Source: Paracoccaceae bacterium (GTDB lineage Bacteria > Pseudomonadota > Alphaproteobacteria > Rhodobacterales > Rhodobacteraceae). From it: a DNA stretch of 64,000 nucleotides. The notes under the pieces were generated by a model that did no database searches, was not told where the DNA came from, and worked only from the letters and a program-made list of their open reading frames with translations. Every line of letters starts with the position of its first letter. The first letter of the stretch is position 1. The DNA is taken from NCBI GenBank assembly GCA_009773375.1, contig WRPH01000016.1, positions 1-64,000 on the forward strand. Reading direction: 5' to 3'. Made by a program: the position numbers and the translations under genes. Positions 17,693 to 25,444 of the stretch are shown piece after piece.

Positions 17693-18217
17693 TGAAACGC
17701 CCATCACTTTGCCTGATCCGCTGCCGGTGCCCCCTCGGGACCTGCATGGCCCTGATTTGCTCTCAGCGGAACAGAATGCCAAATTCGGCAAACAGTCGCC
17801 CAGCTTCCTTGCTCAAAGCAGGGGCGGTTGGCGGCGGAAGCCAAGCTGATGCCGAACGCTTAGAACACCGGTTGCCCTTTGTGCGCCATGTGGATGCCGC
17901 CGTCGGCGCTCTTTCCCCATAGGCAGCGCCTCGCCCCCCGCGGCTTCGTCCTTCCGAGATTTGTCAACGTGGACCGCCACCACCCGGCGGCGACCGTCGC
18001 GCTGCGGTCCACGTCGAAAAACCTTCAGGAAAGCTGCCGTTGGGTCCAGCACTTGCAAGCCTAAGAAAACTGCCAAAACAGTCGTTCGTTGAGGCCTTTT
18101 CAGCTTAGATCGTCAGGCGGCGATGGCGTAAAAGCAGGGGCAGGATTGGAAAGTGAGGTCTTCGATCACATTGCCGGATTGAAAACCATCAGCTTCGCGC
18201 TTTCATGCCTGATCCGT
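17693..18217. other. non-coding right flank of the IS91-type element
   Basis: No gene is supported in about 520 bases. The first part probably contains the oriIS end of the element. Within it lies a perfect 11-bp inverted repeat (17967-17977 and 18004-18014). The DNA between 18015 and about 18218 is of unknown origin and now supplies an artificial upstream extension to the aldo/keto reductase frame. Confidence 0.45.
17967..18014. repeat. perfect 11-bp inverted repeat with 26-bp loop
   Basis: ACGTGGACCGC at 17967-17977 pairs exactly with GCGGTCCACGT at 18004-18014, and the loop is itself GC-rich with CCGGCGG-type pairing potential. It could be the end structure of a small element, a relic terminator, or a hairpin near the IS91 origin. 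Confidence 0.6.
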
Positions 18218-19171
18218 GGCCGAACCGGCTGGCAAGTCAGCGAGATCGCATTTGGTGCCTGGCAGTTGGGCGGGGATTGGGGGGCGGTGGATGATGATGC
18301 GTCGATCAGGACATTGCACCATGCGTTTGATCGTGGCGTCAATTTGGTCGACACCGCCTATATCTACGGCAATGGTCATTCCGAAGAGGTGATCGGGCGG
18401 GCGCTGCGGCGATGGTCGGGGCACAAGATTTATGTCGCGACCAAGGCGCAACCGGTGGAATGGCCTGCGCCCGATGAAGACGCGCCGCAGATGCGCGGGC
18501 GCTATCCGGCGTGGTATTTGCGGCGCATGGTGGATGACGCGCTGCGGCGGTTGCAGGTGGACCGGATTGATCTGTTTCAACTGCATTCTTGGATGGCCTT
18601 GGGCCTCTATGAACTGGACTGGCTGGAAACGCTGAACGCGCTGCGGGTTGAGGGCAAGATTGATCAGATCGGCGTCTCGATCCGCGATTACCGCCCGCAA
18701 GATGGCATTGATCTGGCGCGGCTGGGGTTGGTAGCCAGCCAACAGGTCGTGCTGAACCTGTTTGAACAGCGCCCGGCGGGAGATCTGTTCAAGGCGGGGG
18801 CGGGCACGCAGGGGTTCATTGCGCGGGTGCCGTTGGATTCAGGGGCACTGGTGGGGCATTGGGATGAAGATACCTATGCAGGCTTTGCGCAAGGATCGGT
18901 TCCCGCACAACTTTTCCGTGGCGACCGTTTTGCCGAGACTTTGGCGCGCATGCGGGCATTGAAGGCGCTTTGCGCGCCCTATTACCCCACGCTGGCGGAG
19001 GCGGCGATGCGCTATGTGCTGTCCTGCCCGGAACTGTCTTGTGTCATTCCGGGGATGCTGAACCCTGAACAGGTGGACATGAATGTGGTCTACAGCGATG
19101 GCGCGCCGTTCCCGGCAGACCTAAAGGCGGCATTGGCAGCGCATGTCTGGCCCCGGAATTTTTACCAATAG
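18089..19171 (+). pseudogene. aldo/keto reductase with a replaced 5' end
   Basis: From G-R-T-G-W-Q-V-S-E-I onward (nucleotide about 18220) the frame is a complete aldo/keto reductase: Asp and Tyr in V-D-T-A-Y-I-Y-G, Lys in V-A-T-K-A, His in F-Q-L-H-S-W, and the NADP-binding C-terminus. Relatives begin with about six residues (Met, then Tyr-Arg-x-Leu) directly before G-R-T-G. Here those are replaced by about 43 unrelated codons of flanking DNA. The family start codon is thus gone. The gene may be dead or may be expressed as an extended protein from the ATG-like frame at 18089, which lacks a good ribosome site. It would have reduced or oxidised a sugar aldehyde or ketose-type substrate for the cluster. 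Confidence 0.75.
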
Positions 19172-19196
19172 GCCAGGGACTTCCAGGGGGATCGCC

Positions 19197-19919
19197 ATGA
19201 CTCGCCAACTAGAATTGTTACGCCCCGGCCAGATTAGCGCCGAAATGGCGCGTTGCCGAAGGGTATGGTTGCCTTTGGGCACGATTGAATACCATAGCCA
19301 CCACCTGCCAGTGGGCTTGGACGGATTACAGGCGCATGGGTTGTGTCTGGACGCAGCCGACATTGCGGGCGGGCTGGTCTATCCGCCGCTTTGGTGGGGC
19401 ACGGGCGGTGGGCACGGGGCTTATCCATGGACGGTCATGATGCCGGGCGAGACCGAATTGTTCGCGCTGCTGTGGCAGACCCTGACGCGGCTGCAAGCCT
19501 TTGGTGTGCGGCAAGTGGTTCTGTTCACAGGGCATTTCGCCGATGAACAGCTGAAGATGATTGCCGGGCTGGCCAGTGACTGGAACGCGCAAGATGGGCC
19601 ACTGACTGCCTTGGCGTTAGGCGTCAATGGCAACTCCGAAGCGCCTTTGCCCCCAGATCACGCAGGGCGGTTTGAAACTACGCTTCTGGCGGCATTTCAA
19701 CCACAAGCAGTGGATATGTCGCAGTTGCCCCCTGCCAACACGGGCGAGGCGGATGAAGATCCCTTTGGCCCGCAGCGCCACGCACCCGGGCACAGCTTGC
19801 ATGGTATTTTCGGTGCCGATCCGCGCGCGTTCAGACCAGAAGAGGCCCCCGCTTTGCGCCGATCCATGGCGGTTTGGCTTGCCGAACAGGCTGGGCCAGT
19901 GCCATCCGCCGCAGCCTAA
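19197..19919 (+). CDS. creatininase-family amidohydrolase
   Basis: A 240-residue protein of the creatininase fold (metal-dependent amide or lactam hydrolases). Visible are the N-terminal metal loop I-E-Y-H-S-H-H-L-P-V-G-L-D, W-G-T-G-G-G-H-G-A-Y-P-W-T-V and R-F-E-T-T-L-L with a Glu. The usual N-G-H-G-G-N motif reads T-G-H-F-A-D-E, so the active site is divergent and creatinine itself is an unlikely substrate. GGGGGA precedes ATG 19197. It follows the aldo/keto reductase by 25 bp and converges on the LacI gene with overlapping stop codons, so it probably belongs to the same sugar-related cluster. Confidence 0.8.
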   Translation: MTRQLELLRPGQISAEMARCRRVWLPLGTIEYHSHHLPVGLDGLQAHGLCLDAADIAGGLVYPPLWWGTGGGHGAYPWTVMMPGETELFALLWQTLTRLQAFGVRQVVLFTGHFADEQLKMIAGLASDWNAQDGPLTALALGVNGNSEAPLPPDHAGRFETTLLAAFQPQAVDMSQLPPANTGEADEDPFGPQRHAPGHSLHGIFGADPRAFRPEEAPALRRSMAVWLAEQAGPVPSAAA

Positions 19920-20962
19920 TCCGGCGCTTTGTCGGGCAGGTTTTCCGGCCCATAAAGCACGATGGGGACCGTTGACACATAAGGCGGAGCAACATGCGTG
20001 GCCCCCGCAAAGTTGAAGTGGTTCAGCAGCACGTCAATGGCGAATTGCGCCTGCAATTCGGGGCTTTGGTCGATGGTCAGGGTCATCAGCCCCGCCCGCA
20101 ACGACTCCCATGTGAACGCCGTCAGCTCATGCCCGATGAACACCGGCGGCCGGCGCAACAGCCCCGCCCGGATCGCCGCCACCACGCCGCGATTGGCCGC
20201 TCCGACGTTGTAGACCGCAACGGCGTCGGGATGGGCGCGAAACGCATCTTTCAGCCGTGCTTCGGACCGCACCGGATCGTCGCCGCCCTCCACCACCTGC
20301 GCCACGGCGAAGTCTTGCGCATAGCTGGCCAGATTGTCGGCCAGCCCCCGCACCCGGTCGGCATGCGATTGAAACCCCAGATGGTTGCACAGCACAATCA
20401 CCGGACCGGGTCGCGCCATCCGCGACAGAAAATAGCCCGCCGAACGCCCGGCCTTGCTGTGATCGGTGCCCGCATAGGCCAACCGGGCCGAGCCGGGCAG
20501 ATCCGAAATCATCGTGACCACCGGCTTGCCGCGCGCCGCAAGTTCGGCGATGGCGTCGCGGATCCGCGAGTGGTCCTGCGCGTAAACCACCGCGGCGTCG
20601 CAGGGGCTGCGCAGAAGGGCTCCGGCGATCGTGGTGGGGTTTTCATCCTCCAGCGTGGTGCGGTGAATGGAAACCGAATGATCCATCCGGTCGGACAGGC
20701 GGCGAAACTCGATCCCCATGCGCCGGATCAATGGCAGTTCGGGGCGGGCAAGAATCACATTGATTCGCACCATGCGGTGGTGGCTGACCGGCAGCAGGCG
20801 TTTCAGGCCCAAGTCGCGCGCCGCTTGCAGAACCTGTTGGCGCACATCGTCCGAAACATTGCCGCGTTCGTTGATCACACGGTCCACTGTGGCGCTGCCG
20901 ACCCCGGCCAGTCGGGCGACATCGTGTAAAGTTATGCGCGGGCTTCGGATGTTTTTTGTCAT
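19916..20962 (-). CDS. LacI-family transcriptional regulator
   Basis: A 348-residue regulator. The N-terminal LacI helix-turn-helix reads I-T-L-H-D-V-A-R-L-A-G-V-G-S-A-T-V-D-R-V-I-N, followed by the hinge helix and a periplasmic-binding-protein-like sugar domain to the C-terminus. It is divergent from the hydroxylase/ABC operon at 21137. Its ligand is therefore likely the sugar, or a sugar-like compound, carried by the ABC transporter 22257-25189. The stop overlaps that of the creatininase gene by three bases. Confidence 0.93.
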   Translation of the reverse strand: MTKNIRSPRITLHDVARLAGVGSATVDRVINERGNVSDDVRQQVLQAARDLGLKRLLPVSHHRMVRINVILARPELPLIRRMGIEFRRLSDRMDHSVSIHRTTLEDENPTTIAGALLRSPCDAAVVYAQDHSRIRDAIAELAARGKPVVTMISDLPGSARLAYAGTDHSKAGRSAGYFLSRMARPGPVIVLCNHLGFQSHADRVRGLADNLASYAQDFAVAQVVEGGDDPVRSEARLKDAFRAHPDAVAVYNVGAANRGVVAAIRAGLLRRPPVFIGHELTAFTWESLRAGLMTLTIDQSPELQAQFAIDVLLNHFNFAGATHVAPPYVSTVPIVLYGPENLPDKAPD

Positions 20963-21037
20963 TTTTCCAGATATTTAGCGAGTAGTGGCCTGGCGCGCGG
21001 ATTACGGCCTGATGGTTTTCAATCAACAATCCGATGC

Positions 21038-21063
21038 GACAATTTGTCAAGCGGTTCTAGAAC
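21038..21063. promoter_or_regulatory. candidate LacI-family operators
   Basis: Two close symmetric sites lie in the divergent promoter region: GACAA-T-TTGTC at 21038-21048 and GTTCTAGAAC at 21054-21063. Either could be the operator of the LacI regulator. The second lies about 75 bp upstream of the hydroxylase start, consistent with repression of the rightward promoter. Confidence 0.4.
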
Positions 21064-21136
21064 AGCGCGAACCGGCAGGCAGCAACGCTTGCGGGAGGAT
21101 GCACCAAGGCACCGGGCAATCCGGTGGGGGGATGAG

Positions 21137-22150
21137 ATGGACGATCTTAAATTTGGCAAACGCAACAAGCGCGGCGATTACGCGCCGAACACGCCACTGG
21201 AAGTAGCGCCAATTATCGTCTGGCCGCCTCAGCCGCTGAAACTATTGCGCTGGTTGCCCAACTACATCCTGCCGTGGAATGCACTGTTCATGGCTTTCGC
21301 GGCGGTGATCTGGTTCTATCTGACCCCGTCGAAAGAAACTCTGCAAACGCTGGATTGGACGTGGATCGCCTTCATTCTGGTCCGCAATGCGGTGCTGGTC
21401 TTCGCCTTTTACGGCGCAATGGAACTGCGGCTTTACATCAAGCGGTCGCAGGGCAACCGGTTTAAGTTCAATGGGCTGTTCCCTGCGGACAAGAAATCCG
21501 ACGTGTTCATGTTCGGCAGCCAGAACATCGACAACATGATCCGCAGCTTTGGCACCGGCGTGCCGATCTGGACGGCGTATGAGGTGGGAATGCTTTACGC
21601 TTGGGCGCATGGCTTTGGCCCCTGGACGACATTTGAAGAACACCCCTGGGCGCTGATCGCGATGTTTGCCATCATCCCGCTGTTCCACGAGGCGCATTTC
21701 TTCTGCATCCACCGGCTGATCCACACGCCGTTCCTGTATAAATACGTCCACTCGGTTCACCACAATTCGATCAACCCCAGCCCGTGGTCCAGCCTGTCGA
21801 TGCATCCGGTGGAACATCTGCTCTACTGGTCCGATATCCTGATCCATCTGGTGCTGCCCTCGCATCCCTTGCTGATGCTCTACCATCTGCAAGTCACTGG
21901 CACCGGCGCGGTTGTGGGCCATATCGGGTTCGACAAGATCGAAGCGGGCGATACCGCGATAGATAGCCACGCCTATGCCCACTATCTGCACCACAAGTAT
22001 TTCGAGGTGAATTATTCCGACGGGATGGTTCCCTTTGATCAGTGGTTCGGCACTTGGCACGACGGCAGCGCTGAAGGCGAGGCCCGGATGGAGGCACGCT
22101 TCAAGCTGACCCGCGAAAAGGCCAATGCCAAAGCGCACACGGGCACCTGA
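21137..22150 (+). CDS. sterol desaturase/fatty acid hydroxylase-family membrane protein
   Basis: A 337-residue integral membrane di-iron protein. Several hydrophobic segments flank the eight-histidine clusters H-E-A-H-F-F-C-I-H-R-L-I-H and K-Y-V-H-S-V-H-H near residues 190-215, and H-A-Y-A-H-Y-L-H-H near residue 280. Members hydroxylate or desaturate sterols, fatty acids or carotenoid-like lipids with O2. Here it opens an operon otherwise devoted to sugar uptake, an uncommon pairing. It may act on a membrane lipid or on the transported compound. ATG 21137 has GGGGGATGAG ahead of it; the frame is open further upstream without a ribosome site. Confidence 0.88.
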   Translation: MDDLKFGKRNKRGDYAPNTPLEVAPIIVWPPQPLKLLRWLPNYILPWNALFMAFAAVIWFYLTPSKETLQTLDWTWIAFILVRNAVLVFAFYGAMELRLYIKRSQGNRFKFNGLFPADKKSDVFMFGSQNIDNMIRSFGTGVPIWTAYEVGMLYAWAHGFGPWTTFEEHPWALIAMFAIIPLFHEAHFFCIHRLIHTPFLYKYVHSVHHNSINPSPWSSLSMHPVEHLLYWSDILIHLVLPSHPLLMLYHLQVTGTGAVVGHIGFDKIEAGDTAIDSHAYAHYLHHKYFEVNYSDGMVPFDQWFGTWHDGSAEGEARMEARFKLTREKANAKAHTGT

Positions 22151-22219
22151 CGCCCGCATACCAAGGGCGCTGCGGGAGGAGGAGTTTCGCAACGCCTAAA
22201 CGACCCCAAACCACATAAT

Positions 22220-22235
22220 CCGCCAGCATTGGCGG
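22220..22235 (+). promoter_or_regulatory. hairpin just upstream of the binding-protein ribosome site
   Basis: CCGCCA-GCAT-TGGCGG forms a 6-bp GC stem with a four-base loop about five bases before the CGGAGGAGA ribosome site of the gene at 22257. It could protect the 5' end of the binding-protein message or tune translation. Confidence 0.4.
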
Positions 22236-22256
22236 CAACTCGGAGGAGACGCGACA

Positions 22257-23237
22257 ATGACATTCCCGAAACTTTCCCTGAAATCCGTGCTGATGGCATC
22301 GGTTCTGGCCCTGACGGCCTCGGCAGCACTGGCCGAAGGGGTCAGCATCGCGGTGGTTGGCGGCAAGGCGGATGATCCGTTCTTTGCCAAGGTCAAGAAA
22401 GGCATTGATGATGCCACTCTGGTGGTCGAAGCCCATGGCGGCAGCGTCAACTATCTGATGTTGCAGAACTATGACAACATCGGCGGTGATGCGGCCAATC
22501 TGGTGCGCACCGCAATTTCACAGGGCGCGACGGTCATCGCAGTGCCGAACTGGGTGCCCGATACGCAGGACGAGGCGATCAAGGCGGCGATGGACGCAGG
22601 GATTCCGGTTATGCTGTATAATTCGGGTGGGGCCGACAAAGCCAAGGAATTGGGCGCGATCAACTACATCGGCAACGAGGAATATCCGGCAGGTCTGGCA
22701 GCCGGTGCCTATTTCGGCAGCCATGGCTTCAAGAACGTGATCTGCGTCAACACCGTTCCGGGCGCGCAGAATCTGGAAGACCGCTGCAAGGGCGTGTCGG
22801 ATGGCATCACCGCAGAGGGCGGGGTATCCACCCAACTGCCGCTGCCTGCGTCCAGCTTTGGCGATCCAACAGCTGTGGCTGAAGCCATCAAGGCCACGCT
22901 GATGAAAGACGCCACCATCAACGGCGTGATCACCATTTCTGCGGGCGATGCCAACTCGGCAGCCATCGGCATTGATCAGGCGGGCGGCACTGGCAAAATT
23001 CAACTGGCGTCCTTCGATATGGATGGCGCCGGACTGGATCGGATCAAAGCCAGCACTCAACTGTTCGCGGTGGATCAACAGCCGTGGTTGCAGGGTTTCC
23101 TCGCCGTGTCGATGTCAGACGCCTACGCCAGCTTTGGCACCGCCATCGCCACCGCGCCGGTGCTGACCGGCCCTGGGATTGTGGATGCGGCCAACGTTGA
23201 CGCCACCATCGCCGGTGCTGCGGCTGGCTTCCGCTAA
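22257..23237 (+). CDS. sugar ABC transporter substrate-binding protein (RbsB/FrcB type)
   Basis: A 326-residue periplasmic sugar-binding protein (Peripla_BP_4 class). It has a Sec signal peptide ending A-L-A at about residue 24, then G-V-S-I-A-V-V-G-G-K-A-D-D-P-F-F, which is the class opening. Further motifs are I-S-Q-G-A-T-V-I-A-V and V-D-Q-Q-P-W-L-Q-G near the end. Ligand unknown; relatives bind ribose, fructose, xylose or inositol. CGGAGGAGA gives a strong ribosome site. A long hairpin follows the stop codon, typical for setting excess binding protein over permease. Confidence 0.92.
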   Translation: MTFPKLSLKSVLMASVLALTASAALAEGVSIAVVGGKADDPFFAKVKKGIDDATLVVEAHGGSVNYLMLQNYDNIGGDAANLVRTAISQGATVIAVPNWVPDTQDEAIKAAMDAGIPVMLYNSGGADKAKELGAINYIGNEEYPAGLAAGAYFGSHGFKNVICVNTVPGAQNLEDRCKGVSDGITAEGGVSTQLPLPASSFGDPTAVAEAIKATLMKDATINGVITISAGDANSAAIGIDQAGGTGKIQLASFDMDGAGLDRIKASTQLFAVDQQPWLQGFLAVSMSDAYASFGTAIATAPVLTGPGIVDAANVDATIAGAAAGFR

Positions 23238-23250
23238 GCCCTAGCCCGCC

Positions 23251-23284
23251 GTCCGGCCCCGTTTCCTCCCTGGCGGGGCCGGAC
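23251..23284 (+). terminator. strong GC hairpin after the sugar-binding-protein gene
   Basis: GTCCGGCCCCG (23251-23261) pairs perfectly with CGGGGCCGGAC (23274-23284) across a 12-base loop. There is no U-run, so it is more likely a stabilising or attenuating hairpin than a complete terminator, because the permease and ATPase genes follow on the same strand. Confidence 0.65.
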
Positions 23285-23360
23285 CTCATCAGACCCACGA
23301 TCCCTACGCCCGCGCCACGCGTGGCCGAGTGTGCGGATCTGCATCGACGGGATTGCCCCT

Positions 23361-24377
23361 ATGACGAACTCGCCCCCTCGTTTTTCCATCGGCCCACTGT
23401 TGCGCCGCCCCGAAACCGGCTCCTTTCTTGGCCTCGCAGCTGTATTCGCCTTCTTCACCTTCTTTGGCGGCACCAGCTTTGCTTCGGTCAGCGGAGCGGC
23501 AAGCTGGCTGAACGTCGCGGCGGCGCTGGGGATCATTGCAATTCCCATTGGCCTGCTGATGATCGCCGGAGAGCTGGATATTTCCATCGGCTCACTGGTG
23601 CCCGCAGGGTCGATGACGGTGGCGATCATATCCGGGTATTTCCAGCTGCCCATCATGGTGGGCATCGGGGCCGCCATCGCATTGGGGGCTTTTGTCGGCC
23701 TGATCAACGGCTTGCTGGTCGTGCGCACCGCTGTTCCCAGCTTCATCGTGACGCTTGGCACGCTGTTTGCAGTCGCAGGCCTGACGCTGGGACTGTCGGT
23801 TCTGGTCACCGGCACCACATCCGTGCCGCTGAAAGCCGGACCCGAGGCGAAATGGCTCCTGGGCCGCTTCATCGGCGGCGTGTTCCAGGTCACCATCCTG
23901 TGGTGGATCGGGGCTGCGCTGGTCTGGGGGTTCGTGCTGCATTACAGCCGCTTCGGCAACTGGATCTTTGCCATGGGCGGCGACAAAGTGTCGGCCCGCA
24001 ACGCCGGTATCCCGACCGACCGCATGACGATCCTTTTGTTCATGTGCAGCGGGGCCAGCGCCACCTTTGTCTGTGTCAGCCAGGCCATCCTTTACAACTC
24101 GGCGCAGGTGTCGGCGGGGCAATCCTACATCTTCAACTCGATCATCTCGGTGGTGGTTGGCGGTGTGCTGCTGACCGGCGGATATGGGTCTGTGGTCGGG
24201 ATCATCCTTGGCACTCTGACCTTCGCGGTGGTCAGTCAGGGCATCTACTACACTCCGTTTGACGCCAACTGGGCCAGCCTGATCATCGGGGTGCTGCTGC
24301 TGGCGGTTCTGATGAACAATACCTTCCGCAAAATGGCGCTGTCCTACGCGCCTAAGAAGAAAGGAGCCAAAGCATGA
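23361..24377 (+). CDS. sugar ABC transporter permease (RbsC type)
   Basis: A 338-residue hydrophobic permease of the ribose class. It contains I-A-G-E-L-D-I-S-I-G-S-L near the first third, G-L-I-N-G-L-L-V, P-S-F-I-V-T-L-G-T-L, and the cytoplasmic loop G-G-D-K-V-S-A-R-N-A-G-I-P that docks to the ATPase. ATG 23361 is used; a GTG at 23331 in frame is possible, as neither start has a clear ribosome site. It overlaps the ATPase gene by ATGA. Confidence 0.9.
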   Translation: MTNSPPRFSIGPLLRRPETGSFLGLAAVFAFFTFFGGTSFASVSGAASWLNVAAALGIIAIPIGLLMIAGELDISIGSLVPAGSMTVAIISGYFQLPIMVGIGAAIALGAFVGLINGLLVVRTAVPSFIVTLGTLFAVAGLTLGLSVLVTGTTSVPLKAGPEAKWLLGRFIGGVFQVTILWWIGAALVWGFVLHYSRFGNWIFAMGGDKVSARNAGIPTDRMTILLFMCSGASATFVCVSQAILYNSAQVSAGQSYIFNSIISVVVGGVLLTGGYGSVVGIILGTLTFAVVSQGIYYTPFDANWASLIIGVLLLAVLMNNTFRKMALSYAPKKKGAKA

Positions 24378-25189
24378 CCGCTCCCATCCTGAGCCTGCGC
24401 AATGTCAACAAATCCTTCGGCCCCATCGATGTGCTGCACGACATCAGCCTAGATCTGCGGGCAGGCGAGGTGCTGTGCCTCTTGGGCGATAACGGAGCCG
24501 GCAAATCCACCGTGATCCGGTTGTTGTCGGGGGTGCATCAACCCAGTTCCGGCGCGATTGAAATGGACGGCAAGCCGGTCAAGTTCAACAGCCCGCGCGA
24601 GGCCGCTGACCATGGCATCGCGACTGTGCACCAATTCGGCGGCACCTTTCCGCTGATGTCGATCGGGCGCAGCTTTTTCGTGGGGGTGGAACCGACCAAA
24701 GGCTGGGGTCCGTTCAAAATCTATGATCGAAAAAAGGCCAACGCCATTGCGGTGGATGCCGTGCAGCGGCTTGGCATCACCCGCATCACCGATGGCGACC
24801 GTCTGGTCGGTGGTCTGTCGGGGGGCGAGCGGCAATCGCTGGCCATCGCCCGCGCGGTGCATTTTGGCGCGCGCGTTCTCATTTTGGACGAACCGACGGC
24901 TGCTTTGGGCGTCAAGCAAGCCACTCATGTCCTGCGCATCGTGAACGAGGCCAAGCGACGCGGGCTGGCGGTGATCTTCATCACTCATCAGGTCATGCAT
25001 GCCATGGCCGTGGGCGATCATTTCGCCGTGCTGATCCGTGGGGCCATCGCCGCCGATTTCCGCAAGGGCGATAAAACCCGCGAAGAAATCACCGATCTGA
25101 TGGCAGGCGGGGCATCGATGGCGACGCTTGAAGCGGAAATCGAAGGCTATATGGACAGCCACGACGGGCATCCCCCACAACAAACTTGA
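24374..25189 (+). CDS. sugar ABC transporter ATP-binding protein (single-domain, FrcA type)
   Basis: A 271-residue ATPase with Walker A G-D-N-G-A-G-K-S-T, signature L-S-G-G-E-R-Q-S-L, Walker B L-I-L-D-E-P-T-A-A-L-G and H-loop I-T-H-Q. RbsA-type proteins usually contain two ATPase domains; this one has a single domain, like the fructose-type FrcA of rhizobia, and presumably acts as a homodimer. It is the last gene of the operon and is followed by hairpins. Confidence 0.92.
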   Translation: MTAPILSLRNVNKSFGPIDVLHDISLDLRAGEVLCLLGDNGAGKSTVIRLLSGVHQPSSGAIEMDGKPVKFNSPREAADHGIATVHQFGGTFPLMSIGRSFFVGVEPTKGWGPFKIYDRKKANAIAVDAVQRLGITRITDGDRLVGGLSGGERQSLAIARAVHFGARVLILDEPTAALGVKQATHVLRIVNEAKRRGLAVIFITHQVMHAMAVGDHFAVLIRGAIAADFRKGDKTREEITDLMAGGASMATLEAEIEGYMDSHDGHPPQQT

Positions 25190-25206
25190 GGCCCAAGATT
25201 TTCCCT

Positions 25207-25266
25207 GGGTGCCACTTCCTCCCAGCACCCCAAACTGGTCCGGGCCGGGGCACCTTCGGCCCGGAC
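25207..25266 (+). terminator. tandem hairpins closing the sugar ABC operon
   Basis: GGGTGC (25207-25212) pairs with GCACCC (25225-25230). A 9-bp stem follows, GTCCGGGCC (25238-25246) with GGCCCGGAC (25258-25266). The second resembles the hairpin behind the binding-protein gene. Neither has a long U-run; termination is inferred from position at the operon end. Confidence 0.55.
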
Positions 25267-25444
25267 GCTTAAGCAAGATTGCACTTTAGGTGTCAATTTC
25301 TTGGCTGGCTCTAGCGGCAGGGCATTTTTGAAGTCAATTTCGTTTTGCCCGTTGCCGAAGCAATGTCGGTTTTGGGGCAAACCTTCCAGAAAACGGATGA
25401 CTGCTATGGGCCGGGCGTGTCAACACTGCCCGCCAAGGGCAGGA

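Larger units (their letters stand above)
15400..17960 (+). mobile_element. IS91-family element (tyrosine recombinase plus HUH transposase)
   Basis: Two co-oriented genes, a tyrosine recombinase (15596-16486) and an IS91-type rolling-circle transposase (16499-17692), are separated by 12 bp. This is the gene pair of a subgroup of IS91-like elements. IS91 elements lack terminal inverted repeats and make no target duplication, so the ends given here are approximate. The right end (oriIS) should lie within a few hundred bases of the transposase stop. Both genes look intact, in contrast to the decayed IS21 remnant, so this element may be the more recent arrival. Confidence 0.75.

Noticed and set aside
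15400-18220. Integron or phage integrase module
   Set aside because: The tyrosine recombinase is directly paired with an IS91 transposase and there are no attC-like sites, excisionase or phage genes.
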